DNA of 64,000 bases, taken from Gilvibacter sediminis. GTDB lineage: Bacteria; Bacteroidota; Bacteroidia; Flavobacteriales; Flavobacteriaceae. A model generated the notes under the pieces. The model worked only from the letters and a program-made list of their open reading frames with translations. It was not told the origin of the DNA and searched no databases. Position numbers and translations under genes: made by a program. Positions 17,470 through 27,425 of the stretch are shown here, in pieces; the first letter of the stretch is position 1, and each line of letters starts with the position of its first letter. Location: NCBI RefSeq assembly GCF_028561565.1, contig NZ_JAQQTE010000001.1, forward strand, positions 491,717 to 555,716. Reading direction: 5' to 3'.

Positions 17470-17810
17470 TCCAATTGTTTTAAAAGTTTTGCCATTGACA
17501 GGCGTAATTCAATTAAAGTTGGAAGATTTTTGCCCGTGTATACAAACAACATCAAATACCGTGCAGAAGTTGTATCGATATTATTTTTCTCCAATCGATA
17601 CGCTTCCCGCATAAGGCGCTTGACCCGGTTGCGATCCACAGCTTTTTTAAAATTCCGCTTAGAGACCGCAAAGGCAGCTTTGTGAACCGCATTTTCTGCG
17701 GGCATAAAGCGCATCAGTAAGGGAAACGCCTTAGCCGTTTTGCCTTGTGCAAAAAGAGCCTCGATCTGTTTGCTGCTTTTGAGTCGCTGTGAAGCTGGAA
17801 ATTTTAACAT
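17466..17810 (-). CDS. rnpA: Ribonuclease P protein component
   Basis: 114-residue basic protein subunit of RNase P, which trims tRNA 5' leaders. The RNR motif is seen as KKAVDRNRVKRLMREAYRL, preceded by AAFAVSKRNF. The start MLKFPASQRLKSSKQIEALF is the family's normal beginning; a longer frame from 17849 adds 13 non-conserved residues. As usual in Bacteroidota it is not next to rpmH or yidC; here it heads an operon with a DUF4349 lipoprotein and an S41 protease. Confidence 0.93.
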   Translation of the reverse strand: MLKFPASQRLKSSKQIEALFAQGKTAKAFPLLMRFMPAENAVHKAAFAVSKRNFKKAVDRNRVKRLMREAYRLEKNNIDTTSARYLMLFVYTGKNLPTLIELRLSMAKLLKQLE

Positions 17811-17861
17811 AGGATAAATGTAACCAATTAAGGCTTTGACAATTCCCAATTATTTCTAAAA

Positions 17862-17890
17862 ACAAAAAAAGTCCTGCATTTGCAGGACTT
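17862..17890 (-). terminator. Terminator after the M1 peptidase gene
   Basis: Perfect ten-base-pair stem AAGTCCTGCA/TGCAGGACTT with a 2-nt apparent loop and T run on the minus strand. It ends the MBL/S8/M1 operon before rnpA. Confidence 0.85.
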
Positions 17891-17913
17891 TTAATGATTT
17901 ATGATGTGTTGAT

Positions 17914-19710
17914 TTACATCTTCTTCATATTGTCATCGGGTTTGGCATCTGCCATCAATTTTGAAGGATCAATTTCAATGCTTTGAATGGTTTTTCCGTT
18001 AGACGGAATTTCAAAATCATAGGTCGGATACGCCCAGGCCCAATCGCTTAAAACCGTGCGATTCACGCCAGCATACGGATTGTCTTTTCCGCCACGCATC
18101 ATGCGTAGTGGAATATAGAAAGACTCTTGAGACCCATCAGCATAAGTAACCATAAGGTCAATAGGCATTGGCATAAGGCCAGTGCGCTTAAGGGTAACTT
18201 GAGTCCCGCCTTCTGAAGCTATAACATTCTCAATTCCGTAGTCAATAGTATTGGTGGTCTGCCCAAAATCTTGCAAGTACCAATCCAATTCCATCCCCGA
18301 AACCTTTTCAGCTACTCGAATGAAATCATTCGGAGTAGGGTGCTTAAAGACAAAGTCCTTGTAGTAGCGTTTGATGGTCTTGGCCAAGTTCTCCTTACCG
18401 ATCACATAGCCCAACTGTGCCATAAATACGGCTCCTTTGCTGTAGGCGGCAATTCCGTAGGCCATGTTGATGTCGTAACGATCGGCATGGGTGGTAAGCG
18501 GCTGTTCCTTGCCACTATTGGCCAGGTAAATGTATCCGCGGTAGCTACCTGTATGTGGGTTCTCGGCGTTTTCTCCCATGATCTCATTCATGGCCTCATT
18601 GGAAATGTATGAGGTAAAGCCTTCATCCATCCATTCGTGGATCGACTCGTTGGTAGCCAATAGGAATTGGAACCAGCTGTGGGCCATCTCGTGGGCAGTA
18701 ACCCCCACTAAAGAACCGAATTTACGTTCTCCAGTAATAAGCGTACTCATGGCGTATTCCATACCACCGTCTCCACCTTGGATCACAGAATACTGCTTGT
18801 AAGGATAGGTTCCGATGTGGGTATTGAAGAACTCTAAAAGTTCAGCAGTTTTAGGCTGCAATTCTTTCCAATTCTTCAAGTTTTGTTCACTCATGGTCTT
18901 CTTGTAATAGAAGTTGAGCGTCACGCCATTGGCTCCCTGATAGGTATCGTGGATATAATCCGGATCGGCCGCCCAAGTGAAATCGTGCACCATAGGCGCA
19001 TCAAAAACATAGGTTGTCTTGCCTCTTTTTGTGGTAGGCTGTCCAACCAAATATCCGGTTCCTCCAACAACAAAATCCTTATCAATGCTCAAGCTTACTT
19101 TCCAATCTCCCCAAACACCGTGGAATTCACGGCCAATGTATGGGTGGGCGTGCCAACCTTGGAAGTCGTATTCTGCCAATTTTGGATACCATTGCGTCAT
19201 GGAATAAGCAACGCCCTCGGCATTGTAGCGTCCGCTTCTGCGGATCTGTACGGGTACTTGAGCGTCCCACTCCATATAAAAAGTGGTGCTTGCGCCCGGT
19301 AAGATCGGCTGGGCCAAATCAACCTCCATAACGGTTCCAACTACATCGTAATTGAGTTCCATTCCGTTTTGGGTCAGTTTCATCGGTTTGATAAATCCGA
19401 TCTCTTCTGGACTCAATTTGGATATTCTGTCCTTTACCCGCGGATCTGCATCAGCAATAGTTCTGGAACGAACATCCATTTCACTGCCAGGCTGAAAAGC
19501 GTTGAAATACAAGTGATAAAACACACGGTTCAACGTATCTGGCGAATTGTTGGTGTATTCTATGGTCTGTTTTCCTTTATACTGATGGCTCTCAACATCA
19601 AAGTCGATATCCATAGTATAATCGGCCTTTTGTTGCCAGTATGAAGTGTTGTTCTGCGCAAAGCTGCTCAAGGTCAAGCAACCTACAAGCAGTAAAATGT
19701 AAGTTCTCAT
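17914..19710 (-). CDS. M1-family metallopeptidase
   Basis: 598-residue exported aminopeptidase-like protein: signal peptide MRTYILLLVGCLTLSSFAQ, an N-terminal beta-sandwich, then the catalytic domain with the exopeptidase-like GGMEYAMST and the zinc motif HEMAHSWF with the third ligand Glu in WMDEGFTSYI, 18 residues after the second His. A C-terminal beta domain follows. Likely a periplasmic or surface peptidase. Its ATG overlaps the preceding S8 gene's stop by one base (TAATG), which suggests translational coupling. Confidence 0.93.
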   Translation of the reverse strand: MRTYILLLVGCLTLSSFAQNNTSYWQQKADYTMDIDFDVESHQYKGKQTIEYTNNSPDTLNRVFYHLYFNAFQPGSEMDVRSRTIADADPRVKDRISKLSPEEIGFIKPMKLTQNGMELNYDVVGTVMEVDLAQPILPGASTTFYMEWDAQVPVQIRRSGRYNAEGVAYSMTQWYPKLAEYDFQGWHAHPYIGREFHGVWGDWKVSLSIDKDFVVGGTGYLVGQPTTKRGKTTYVFDAPMVHDFTWAADPDYIHDTYQGANGVTLNFYYKKTMSEQNLKNWKELQPKTAELLEFFNTHIGTYPYKQYSVIQGGDGGMEYAMSTLITGERKFGSLVGVTAHEMAHSWFQFLLATNESIHEWMDEGFTSYISNEAMNEIMGENAENPHTGSYRGYIYLANSGKEQPLTTHADRYDINMAYGIAAYSKGAVFMAQLGYVIGKENLAKTIKRYYKDFVFKHPTPNDFIRVAEKVSGMELDWYLQDFGQTTNTIDYGIENVIASEGGTQVTLKRTGLMPMPIDLMVTYADGSQESFYIPLRMMRGGKDNPYAGVNRTVLSDWAWAYPTYDFEIPSNGKTIQSIEIDPSKLMADAKPDDNMKKM

Positions 19711-21377
19711 TATCGTGACATTTTATCAGCCATCAAGATGGCGTTGTACATATTGACCATTTTTCCAGAAGCGGAGATCTCACCAAATGCTTGAGCGTTA
19801 GAAGGATCACCTCCTAAAACAACATTTTGAGAAGAGTTCAATCCACTCTTCATCAAGATATCCTTTACTTGAGCCGCAGTCAAATTAGGATAGTAGGAAC
19901 GAATAACTGCCGCTACACCTGCTGCAGCTGGTGCCGCCATAGAAGTACCTTGCTGATAGTCATAGGTGCTGTTAGGCATGGTTGACCAGATTTTGGTTCC
20001 AGGCGCAAACACGTCTACAGAAGTGTTTCCGTAGTTGGAGAAGTTGGCTACCATTTCACTACCGTAATCGTGGTGCAAAGCACCAATGGTGATAAAATTG
20101 TCTGAGATCTCAGCACCGTCCAATTCTTGATCGTTTGGATATACCTGAATACCGTCCAAGTCTAAGGCTTCATTACCAGCAGCATTTACGATAAGCACGT
20201 CTTTGCTCGCCGCGTATTTGATGGCATCCCAAACCCATTCTGGGTGAGGAGAATAGTATTTTCCAAAACTGGTATTGATCACTTTTGCGCCATTGTCTGC
20301 TGCGTATCGAATCGCTAAAGCGATGTCTTTATCGTATTCGTCTCCGTCTGGAACAGCGCGCAATACCATGATCTCAACGTTGTTGGCCACACCGTTCATT
20401 CCAATACCGTTGTTGCGTTCTGCAGCAATGATACCGGCTACGTGTGTTCCGTGAGAAACGTCTTCTTTGTCTGCCGTTGGTCCGTCAACATCGTTATTTC
20501 CGTATGACTTGTCGTTCCAATCGTCTGGATTGTCTCCAAGAGCACCTCTAAAATCCGCAGTCATATTGAAGTGAGAATCCATGCGCCCACCGAAGTAATC
20601 GATCCCTTCTTGAAGCTGATCCAATACATCCGGCACGGTGTCTCCGTAAGTAAGCATTTGCGTCAACATTCCAATTTGCTGCTGCGTAGTAGCATCAGGA
20701 TTTGCAATTCCTTGCAAGTCTTTAGCGTTGTAGTCTTCTTTGCCTAACTTTTTAGCGATAGCTTCATGAGCCGGTTTAACTTGCGCTAAGATGGCATTGT
20801 ATTGGTTTAAAGTTCCCTGTACATCGGCAACTTCTTTTTCGTATTCCGCTTTTGCTTTTTGATAGATCGCGTAATCTTCACGATCTGCAGCACTAATGGC
20901 AGCCTCTGATTTACCTTCGAATTTAGGCCCTAGTTTGCGCATATAACGAACATATTCCATGTTCTCAGCTACTATATCGCCCAAGAAATTCCAACCGTGG
21001 ATATCATCAACATATCCATTGTTGTCATCGTCTTTACCATTGTTTGGAATCTCATCTTTATTTACCCAGATCACATCGTCTAGATCTTCATGCTCAATGT
21101 CGGTTCCGCTATCAATTACCGCAACGATAACAGTTTCCCCTTTCTTTTTGTTGAGCAGTTCTGCATAGGCTTTGTCAACACTCATTCCTGGAATGGTGTC
21201 CATTACTAAGTCTGCAGCTCCCCAACTTTTGGTTTGAGCCTCTGTAAGTGGCGCAACTTTTAAGGGTACTGAATCAATATTTCCAATAGGAGTTGAAACC
21301 AATGGAGCTGGACCTCCACAGGAAACCATAAACAGCGATAAACCTAAAGCTGGAATGATCATCTTCTTCATATTCAT
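19710..21377 (-). CDS. Subtilisin-like (S8) serine protease lipoprotein
   Basis: 555 residues with a lipoprotein signal (SLFMVSCGG; Cys 20) and the complete S8 triad: Asp89 in AVIDSGTDIEHEDL, His in SHGTHVAGIIAAERN, and Ser in GTSMAAPAAAGVAAVI. Between Asp and His there is a long insertion of more than 150 residues, rich in Glu, Lys and Gln, as in other Bacteroidota S8 proteases of this type. No prodomain or sorting domain is seen. It is co-transcribed with an MBL hydrolase (8 nt upstream) and an M1 peptidase (1-nt overlap). Confidence 0.94.
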   Translation of the reverse strand: MNMKKMIIPALGLSLFMVSCGGPAPLVSTPIGNIDSVPLKVAPLTEAQTKSWGAADLVMDTIPGMSVDKAYAELLNKKKGETVIVAVIDSGTDIEHEDLDDVIWVNKDEIPNNGKDDDNNGYVDDIHGWNFLGDIVAENMEYVRYMRKLGPKFEGKSEAAISAADREDYAIYQKAKAEYEKEVADVQGTLNQYNAILAQVKPAHEAIAKKLGKEDYNAKDLQGIANPDATTQQQIGMLTQMLTYGDTVPDVLDQLQEGIDYFGGRMDSHFNMTADFRGALGDNPDDWNDKSYGNNDVDGPTADKEDVSHGTHVAGIIAAERNNGIGMNGVANNVEIMVLRAVPDGDEYDKDIALAIRYAADNGAKVINTSFGKYYSPHPEWVWDAIKYAASKDVLIVNAAGNEALDLDGIQVYPNDQELDGAEISDNFITIGALHHDYGSEMVANFSNYGNTSVDVFAPGTKIWSTMPNSTYDYQQGTSMAAPAAAGVAAVIRSYYPNLTAAQVKDILMKSGLNSSQNVVLGGDPSNAQAFGEISASGKMVNMYNAILMADKMSR

Positions 21378-21385
21378 AGGTATCT

Positions 21386-22246
21386 TTAATTAAATAGATT
21401 ATTAAATGTATGTGCTTGGTCAAAGCGCACGCCTTTTTCGGTATGCTTGACCGTGATAATTTCATGATGCGGATCGTGTTCTAAAAACAAGTACAATTCC
21501 TCGTTCGCCGCCCGATCCAAAAAAGCAGCTTTTTCATCCAAGGTCAACAACGGACGTGTGTCGTAACCCATCACATAAGGAAGCGGCACGTGGCCGGCTG
21601 TCGGAAGCAGATCTGCCATAAACACCAAGGTCTTGCCTTTGTATTTGATGTGCGGGATCATTTGCTTTTCCGTGTGTCCATCGGCAAAAAGTATTCCAAA
21701 GCCCAGTTCGCTAGACGCTGCATAAGGCAAACCTTGTGGATCCACAAAATGCAATTGCCCGCTTTCTTGTAGCGGCATGATGTTCTCTTTCAAAAAAGAG
21801 GCCTTCTCACGCGCGTTTGGATTCACGGCCCAATCCCAGTGGGATTTGTTGGTCCAGTATTTCGCGTTTTTAAACGCAGGGCGATATCCGCTTTTGTCTG
21901 CATTCCAAACTACAGAACCTCCGCAGTGATCAAAATGCAAATGCGTCATAAAGACGTCGGTGATATCATCCGGATGAAATCCGTGTTTTGCTAAGGAGCC
22001 CTCCAGACTGTAATCTCCCCAGAGGTAATAATAACCGAAGAATTTTTCGGATTGTTTATTGCCCATTCCGGTATCTATCAAGATCAATCGGTCTCCATCT
22101 TCAATAAGCAGACAACGCGCTGCCATATCGATCATATTGTTGGCATCTGCCGGATTGGTTCGCGTCCAAAGCGATTTGGGAACCACGCCGAACATGGCTC
22201 CGCCGTCTAACTTAAAATTTCCGGATTCAATAGGGTAGAGGGTCAT
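21386..22246 (-). CDS. MBL-fold metallo-hydrolase
   Basis: 286-residue metallo-beta-lactamase-fold protein without a signal peptide. The metal ligands are in THLHFDHCGG (HxHxDH), with further ligands at FADGHTEKQ (His), VFMADLLPTAGHV (Asp) and a C-terminal HDPHHEI. The pattern is that of the glyoxalase II/lactonase-like group of the superfamily; the substrate is unknown. It is the first gene of a likely three-gene operon with two exported peptidases. Confidence 0.9.
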   Translation of the reverse strand: MTLYPIESGNFKLDGGAMFGVVPKSLWTRTNPADANNMIDMAARCLLIEDGDRLILIDTGMGNKQSEKFFGYYYLWGDYSLEGSLAKHGFHPDDITDVFMTHLHFDHCGGSVVWNADKSGYRPAFKNAKYWTNKSHWDWAVNPNAREKASFLKENIMPLQESGQLHFVDPQGLPYAASSELGFGILFADGHTEKQMIPHIKYKGKTLVFMADLLPTAGHVPLPYVMGYDTRPLLTLDEKAAFLDRAANEELYLFLEHDPHHEIITVKHTEKGVRFDQAHTFNNLFN

Positions 22247-22405
22247 TCCTTGAACAAAAGTTATGCAAATTACTAAAAGACAAAGACTCTTCCCCGATTA
22301 GGCCTCAGATTTTTGGGATTGTTAACGCAGTATTTTAACAATTTTAGCACTATTTGGTTCATTGCCGCCAAATCTTATTATTTTTAGAAAACCAAACCGC
22401 AGCAC

Positions 22406-24256
22406 ATGATTGAATTAGCAGGGATAATTGTTTTAGGAATTTTGGCCCAATGGGTGGCCTGGAAATTTAAGATCCCCGCCATTTTACCGCTGATCTTGAT
22501 CGGTTTGTTTGTGGGGCCTATCTCAACCTTGATCTCTGAAGATGGCACCCAATGGATCCAGCCCATTTATAATGGCGATAAAGGCCTTTTCCCAAATCAG
22601 CATTTGTTCAATTTTGTGTCTTTGGCTATTGGAATCATTCTCTTTGAAGGAGGATTGACCCTGAAGCGCGGAGAGGTTTCTAAAATTGGTCCTGTGATCG
22701 GGAAGTTGATCAGTTTGGGTTCTGTAGTGACCTTTGCGGGAGCGGGTCTTGCGGCTCATTATATTTTTGGCCTAGACTGGCGCATTAGCTTTTTATTTTC
22801 TTCGTTGATCATCGTTACGGGTCCTACAGTAATCACACCCATCCTCAGAAATATTCCGCTTAAAAAAGACGTCTCTGCCGTTTTAAAGTGGGAAGGTATT
22901 TTGATTGATCCAATCGGTGCTTTGGTTGCCGTATTGGTCTTTGAGTTCATCTCCGTTGGAGGAGACGCAGGCTACACCAAGCAAGCATTGGTGGAGTTTG
23001 GAAAGATTGTCCTGATTGGTTTTGCCTTTGGTATTTCTGGTGGATATGCGCTTTATTACGCTATAAAAAAGAAATTCATTCCGCATTATTTACTGAACGT
23101 GGTGGCACTATCTGTGGTGCTTTTGATCTTTGTAGAGAGCGATATTTTCGCACATGAATCCGGCCTTTTGGCTGTGGTGGTTATGGGGATGTTCTTAGGG
23201 AATAGTGATTTACCCAACCTCAAGGAACTGCTTTATTTTAAAGAGTCTTTGAGCGTACTATTGATCTCCATACTGTTCATTTTATTGGCGGCAAACATTT
23301 CCTTAGAAGACCTTTTACTGGTTTACACTTGGGAGACTGCAGCGCTTTTGGCTGTTATTGTTTTTGTATTGAGGCCGATTGGAGTGTTCCTTTCTACCAT
23401 AGGCAGTAGTTTAAAAACCAACGAGAAACTCTTTATCTCTTGGGTAGGACCTCGTGGTATTGTAGCTGCGGGTATTGCCTCGCTTTTTGGAACTAAATTG
23501 GTAGAGCAAGGCGTACGAGGTGCGGAGTATATTACTCCTTTGGTTTTTGCTGTAGTGTTAGCAACAGTACTTCTCAATGCGGCTACGGCCAGACTTTTTG
23601 CTCGTTTGGTCGGGGTGTTTTTGACCTCTTCTGAAGCGATTATCATTGTGGGGGCTTCCAAACCCTCACGAGTCATTGGCAGCTACCTTAAAAAGAACAA
23701 GCGCGATGTGGTTTTGATAGATACGAATGCCAGCAATATCAGTCTAGCACGTGAGCTCGGCTTGGATTCTATGAATGCAAACATTTATGAAGGCGATTTG
23801 ACCGACAATATTGAATTCAATGATGTAGGTTTCCTTATAGCTATGACGGGTAATGACGAGATCAACAAATACGCTTTGACCAAGTACAGCGCTACTTTAG
23901 GTGAGAACGGATCCTATCGCCTTATGAGTGATGAAGAACGCAAAAAGGGGTTGCAGAACGGCAGCGCTCCAGAAGAGGTGCTTTCTACCACTCATGACTA
24001 TGCAGATCTAACCCGTGTTGCTAACGAGTTTCCTTCCATTCAAGAGATCGATATTGATTCGGAGGTGGTCTTTCAGCGCCTTTTAGATTATATCTGCGAG
24101 CACAAGGATATGGTAGCTTTATTCTTAAAAACTCCAGATGGCGAGCTCAGCTTTATCAACAACTCTTCAGAAATGGACATTGTTGAAGGGTCTCAATTGG
24201 CTTACCTAGGCAAGACCATAGACGTTGAAAGTGTTTTGAAAAATGCTTCTAACTAG
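22406..24256 (+). CDS. Cation:proton antiporter with C-terminal TrkA-N/TrkA-C domains
   Basis: 616 residues: twelve or so membrane helices of the CPA1/NhaP type (about 1-400, with TGPTVITPIL and SWVGPRGIVAAGIASLFG signatures), followed by a Rossmann-type RCK/TrkA-N domain (about 405-520, beginning EAIIIVGASKPSRVIGSYLKKN with a diverged glycine loop) and a TrkA-C-like end. Such proteins exchange Na+ or K+ for H+ across the inner membrane and are gated by nucleotide. The gene is monocistronic or shares a transcript with the small lipoprotein after it. Confidence 0.93.
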   Translation: MIELAGIIVLGILAQWVAWKFKIPAILPLILIGLFVGPISTLISEDGTQWIQPIYNGDKGLFPNQHLFNFVSLAIGIILFEGGLTLKRGEVSKIGPVIGKLISLGSVVTFAGAGLAAHYIFGLDWRISFLFSSLIIVTGPTVITPILRNIPLKKDVSAVLKWEGILIDPIGALVAVLVFEFISVGGDAGYTKQALVEFGKIVLIGFAFGISGGYALYYAIKKKFIPHYLLNVVALSVVLLIFVESDIFAHESGLLAVVVMGMFLGNSDLPNLKELLYFKESLSVLLISILFILLAANISLEDLLLVYTWETAALLAVIVFVLRPIGVFLSTIGSSLKTNEKLFISWVGPRGIVAAGIASLFGTKLVEQGVRGAEYITPLVFAVVLATVLLNAATARLFARLVGVFLTSSEAIIIVGASKPSRVIGSYLKKNKRDVVLIDTNASNISLARELGLDSMNANIYEGDLTDNIEFNDVGFLIAMTGNDEINKYALTKYSATLGENGSYRLMSDEERKKGLQNGSAPEEVLSTTHDYADLTRVANEFPSIQEIDIDSEVVFQRLLDYICEHKDMVALFLKTPDGELSFINNSSEMDIVEGSQLAYLGKTIDVESVLKNASN

Positions 24257-24322
24257 AAGGCAAAGGGCTGTTTGAAAAATAATCTCGCTAAACGAACGTT
24301 CCCATTGACAAAGCCATCCCTT

Positions 24323-24541
24323 ATGAAAAGAGTTATCATCATAACCGCTTTTATTGTTGCCAGTTTTTCTTCTTGTAAGGACGATGATGTTTCTTGCGTG
24401 AGCTGCAGCAATGAGTTGACCCAAACCTTTACGCTTTGCCGTGAGGCCAATGGAGATGCCTCGGTCAACGGTGAAGACACCGACACCGATTATGATGTTT
24501 ACCTCTCGGATCTAACCGAGCAGGGCACCAGTTGTAATTAG
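24323..24541 (+). CDS. Small lipoprotein, unknown
   Basis: 72 residues with a lipobox ([12 protein letters not shown]) and a short Asp/Thr-rich mature part that contains five further cysteines ([21 protein letters not shown] and one more near the lipobox). A frame opening 17 codons upstream lacks a plausible signal, so ATG 24323 is chosen. It overlaps the stop of the convergent lepA by 4 nt. Function unknown; cysteine content suggests disulphides. Confidence 0.65.
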   Translation: MKRVIIITAFIVASFSSCKDDDVSCVSCSNELTQTFTLCREANGDASVNGEDTDTDYDVYLSDLTEQGTSCN

Positions 24542-26334
24542 TCGTTGAGTTTTAAAACGGCCATAAAGGCTTCTTGTGGGATCTCCACATTACCAACCTG
24601 ACGCATACGCTTCTTCCCTTTTTTCTGCTTTTCCAATAGCTTTCTCTTACGAGAGATATCACCACCATAACATTTGGCAGTAACGTCTTTTCTAAGGGCT
24701 TTTACCGTCTCACGAGCAATGATCTTGGCGCCAATAGCCGCCTGAATTGGAATATCAAATTGCTGTCTTGGAATAAGCTCTTTAAGCTTTTCACACATCT
24801 TTTTCCCAATGTCATAGGCATTGTCCTTGTGTAAGAGTGCAGAAAGGGCATCTACGGTATTGCCGTTGAGCAGCACGTCTACTTTTACCAAGTTTGAAGT
24901 GCGCATTCCAATAGGTGCGTAGTCAAAGGAGGCGTATCCTTTAGATACCGTTTTGAGTCGGTCGTAGAAGTCAAATACAATCTCCGCCAAAGGCATATCA
25001 AAAGAAAGCTCCACACGTTCTGGAGTCAAGTAATTTTGATTGGTGATCTGTCCGCGCTTTTCTATACACAGGCTCATTACCGGCCCAACAAAATCAGACT
25101 TAGTAATGATACTTGCCTTAATGAATGGCTCTTCCACACGATTCATGGTAGAAGGTTCGGGAAGATCAGAAGGGTTATTCACCAAAATCACCTCATCTGG
25201 TTCTTTGTTGGTGTATGCGTGATAAGATACGTTAGGAACCGTAGTGATCACGGTCATGTTGAACTCGCGCTCCAATCGCTCCTGAATGATCTCCAAGTGA
25301 AGCATCCCCAGGAATCCACAACGGAATCCAAAACCAAGGGCTGCAGAACTCTCTGGTTGGAAAACCAAAGAAGCATCATTGAGCTGCAGCTTTTCCATAG
25401 AGTTTCTCAGTTCTTCATAATCCTCAGTATCTACAGGATAGATCCCAGCAAATACCATCGGTTTTACATCTTCAAAACCTTCAATCATTTTGGTTGTAGG
25501 CTGCTTTGCGTCGGTAATAGTATCACCCACTTTTACATCACGAGCATCTTTGATCCCTGTGATGAGATAACCTACATCTCCCGCGCCTACTTTTTGTTTC
25601 GGAGCTTGTTTGAGCTTGAGGGTTCCAACCTCATCGGCAAAATAGGTTTTTCCTGTCGCCATGAATTTGATCTGTTGCCCTTTGCGGATCTCGCCATCAA
25701 TCACTCTAAAGTAGGTTTCCACTCCGCGGAAAGGATTGTAAACAGAATCAAAAATCAGCGCTTGCAGCGGGGCTGCAGGATCTCCTTGAGGAGCAGGAAT
25801 GCGCTCAATAATGGCGTTTAAAATATCTTCAATACCAATGCCCGTCTTGGCGCTGGCAGGAATTACCTCTTCGGCATCGCAACCTAAAAGATCAACAATG
25901 TCATCAGTTACTTCTTCTGGATTTGCACTCGGAAGGTCAACTTTATTAAGCACCGGAATGATCTCTAAGTCATTCTCCAAAGCCAAATACAAGTTAGAAA
26001 TGGTTTGCGCTTGAATGCTTTGAGCGGCATCAACAACCAAAAGCGCTCCTTCACAAGCAGCGATAGATCTTGAAACCTCATAGCTAAAATCCACGTGACC
26101 TGGGGTGTCAATGAGGTTCAACACATAAGTCTCTCCTTCATACACATACTCCATTTGGATCGCGTGACTCTTAATGGTGATCCCGCGTTCACGTTCGAGA
26201 TCCATATTGTCCAAGAGTTGGTTTTGACTCTCACGTTCAGTTACCGAACCCGTATATTCCAAAAGTCTGTCGGCCAAGGTAGATTTTCCGTGGTCGATAT
26301 GCGCGATGATGCAAAAGTTGCGAAAGTGCTTCAT
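24538..26334 (-). CDS. lepA: Elongation factor 4 (LepA)
   Basis: 598-residue translational GTPase that back-translocates or remodels stalled ribosomes. It starts [19 protein letters not shown] (G1), with DTPGHVDF (G3) and NKVDLP (G4), an EF-G-like domain II to V, and the LepA-specific basic C-terminal domain with [23 protein letters not shown]. The open frame extends 62 codons upstream, but that segment has no conservation and covers the promoter; 26334 is the start. Divergent from dusB. Confidence 0.97.
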   Translation of the reverse strand: MKHFRNFCIIAHIDHGKSTLADRLLEYTGSVTERESQNQLLDNMDLERERGITIKSHAIQMEYVYEGETYVLNLIDTPGHVDFSYEVSRSIAACEGALLVVDAAQSIQAQTISNLYLALENDLEIIPVLNKVDLPSANPEEVTDDIVDLLGCDAEEVIPASAKTGIGIEDILNAIIERIPAPQGDPAAPLQALIFDSVYNPFRGVETYFRVIDGEIRKGQQIKFMATGKTYFADEVGTLKLKQAPKQKVGAGDVGYLITGIKDARDVKVGDTITDAKQPTTKMIEGFEDVKPMVFAGIYPVDTEDYEELRNSMEKLQLNDASLVFQPESSAALGFGFRCGFLGMLHLEIIQERLEREFNMTVITTVPNVSYHAYTNKEPDEVILVNNPSDLPEPSTMNRVEEPFIKASIITKSDFVGPVMSLCIEKRGQITNQNYLTPERVELSFDMPLAEIVFDFYDRLKTVSKGYASFDYAPIGMRTSNLVKVDVLLNGNTVDALSALLHKDNAYDIGKKMCEKLKELIPRQQFDIPIQAAIGAKIIARETVKALRKDVTAKCYGGDISRKRKLLEKQKKGKKRMRQVGNVEIPQEAFMAVLKLND

Positions 26335-26361
26335 ATACTTGCCTTTGGGGCGATTTTTGCG

Positions 26362-26369
26362 CAAAGATA
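26362..26369 (-). promoter_or_regulatory. lepA -7 promoter element
   Basis: TATCTTTG on the minus strand (TAnnTTTG), 27 nt before the lepA ATG. No clear -33 box. Confidence 0.5.
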
Positions 26370-26396
26370 ATGCAAAAGCGCGGCTTTTAGTAGCAT

Positions 26397-26426
26397 TTTG
26401 TAAGAATCTGATTTTGCGTAATTTTG
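26397..26426 (+). promoter_or_regulatory. dusB promoter
   Basis: TTTG (26397-26400), 18 nt, TAATTTTG (26419-26426): both Bacteroidota promoter elements at near-ideal spacing. The ATG of dusB is only 6 nt downstream, so the transcript should be almost or fully leaderless. Confidence 0.6.
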
Positions 26427-26432
26427 CAGCCA

Positions 26433-27425
26433 ATGGCCAAGATAGGAGATATAGACGTAGGCGAGTTCCCTTTATTGCTCGCACCGATGGAAGATGTAAG
26501 TGATCCGCCGTTCCGCGCATTATGCAAAGAACAGGGCGCAGACGTGGTGTATACGGAGTTTATTTCATCAGAAGGACTCATCCGCGACGCAGCAAAGAGC
26601 GTGATCAAATTGGATATATATGAAAAGGAGCGACCTGTTGGGATTCAGATCTTCGGAGCCAATATGGATTCCATGCTGCAATCTGTAGACATTGTAACAG
26701 CATCCAAGCCAGACATCATTGACATCAACTTTGGGTGTCCGGTAAAAAAAGTGGTTTCAAAAGGAGCCGGCGCTGGGATTTTAAAAGACATTGATCTGAT
26801 GGTGAAACTCACTAAGGCCATGGTAGAACGCACGCACTTGCCTGTAACGGTAAAGACGCGCTTGGGTTGGGACCATGACAGCATTAAGATCGTTGAGGTT
26901 GCAGAACGACTCCAAGATGTAGGTTGTAAAGCTATCTCGATTCACGGAAGAACGCGCGCCCAAATGTATAAAGGCAATGCGGATTGGCGCCCTATTGCAG
27001 AGGTAAAGAACAACCCGCGGATGCACATTCCTGTTTTTGGCAATGGTGATGTGAACACCCCAGAGCGCGCTGTTGAAATGCGCGATCAGTACGGATTAGA
27101 CGGGGCGATGATCGGTCGTGCCAGTATTGGTTACCCTTGGTTCTTTAGAGAGGTAAAGCACTATTTTGAAACCGGAGAGCACTTAGCACCACCAACACTT
27201 CAAGAACGTGTGGAGGCAGCTAAACGTCACTTACAAATGTCCATTGATTGGAAGGGTGAAAAGCTCGGAGTTTTTGAAACCCGACGTCACTACACCAATT
27301 ACTTCAAAGGAATTCCTCATTTTAAAGAGTACCGTACAAAAATGGTGACCAGCGATCATTCTGCTGATGTCTTTGCCACTTTTGATGAGGTTTTGGAACG
27401 CTTTGCGGATTTTCAATTTGTCTAG
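26433..27425 (+). CDS. dusB: tRNA-dihydrouridine synthase (DusB-like)
   Basis: 330-residue FMN enzyme that reduces uridine to dihydrouridine in tRNA D loops. The TIM-barrel start is [20 protein letters not shown]; the catalytic cysteine is in [21 protein letters not shown], and [13 protein letters not shown] and [11 protein letters not shown] are the phosphate and FMN motifs. A TTG three codons upstream overlaps the promoter; ATG 26433 is preferred. It converges by 4 nt with the permease gene. Confidence 0.95.
   Translation: MAKIGDIDVGEFPLLLAPMEDVSDPPFRALCKEQGADVVYTEFISSEGLIRDAAKSVIKLDIYEKERPVGIQIFGANMDSMLQSVDIVTASKPDIIDINFGCPVKKVVSKGAGAGILKDIDLMVKLTKAMVERTHLPVTVKTRLGWDHDSIKIVEVAERLQDVGCKAISIHGRTRAQMYKGNADWRPIAEVKNNPRMHIPVFGNGDVNTPERAVEMRDQYGLDGAMIGRASIGYPWFFREVKHYFETGEHLAPPTLQERVEAAKRHLQMSIDWKGEKLGVFETRRHYTNYFKGIPHFKEYRTKMVTSDHSADVFATFDEVLERFADFQFV

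Noticed and set aside
24535-26520. Longer lepA start at 26520
   Set aside because: The extra 62 codons overlap dusB and the shared promoter region and show no conservation-like pattern; [18 protein letters not shown] is the usual start.
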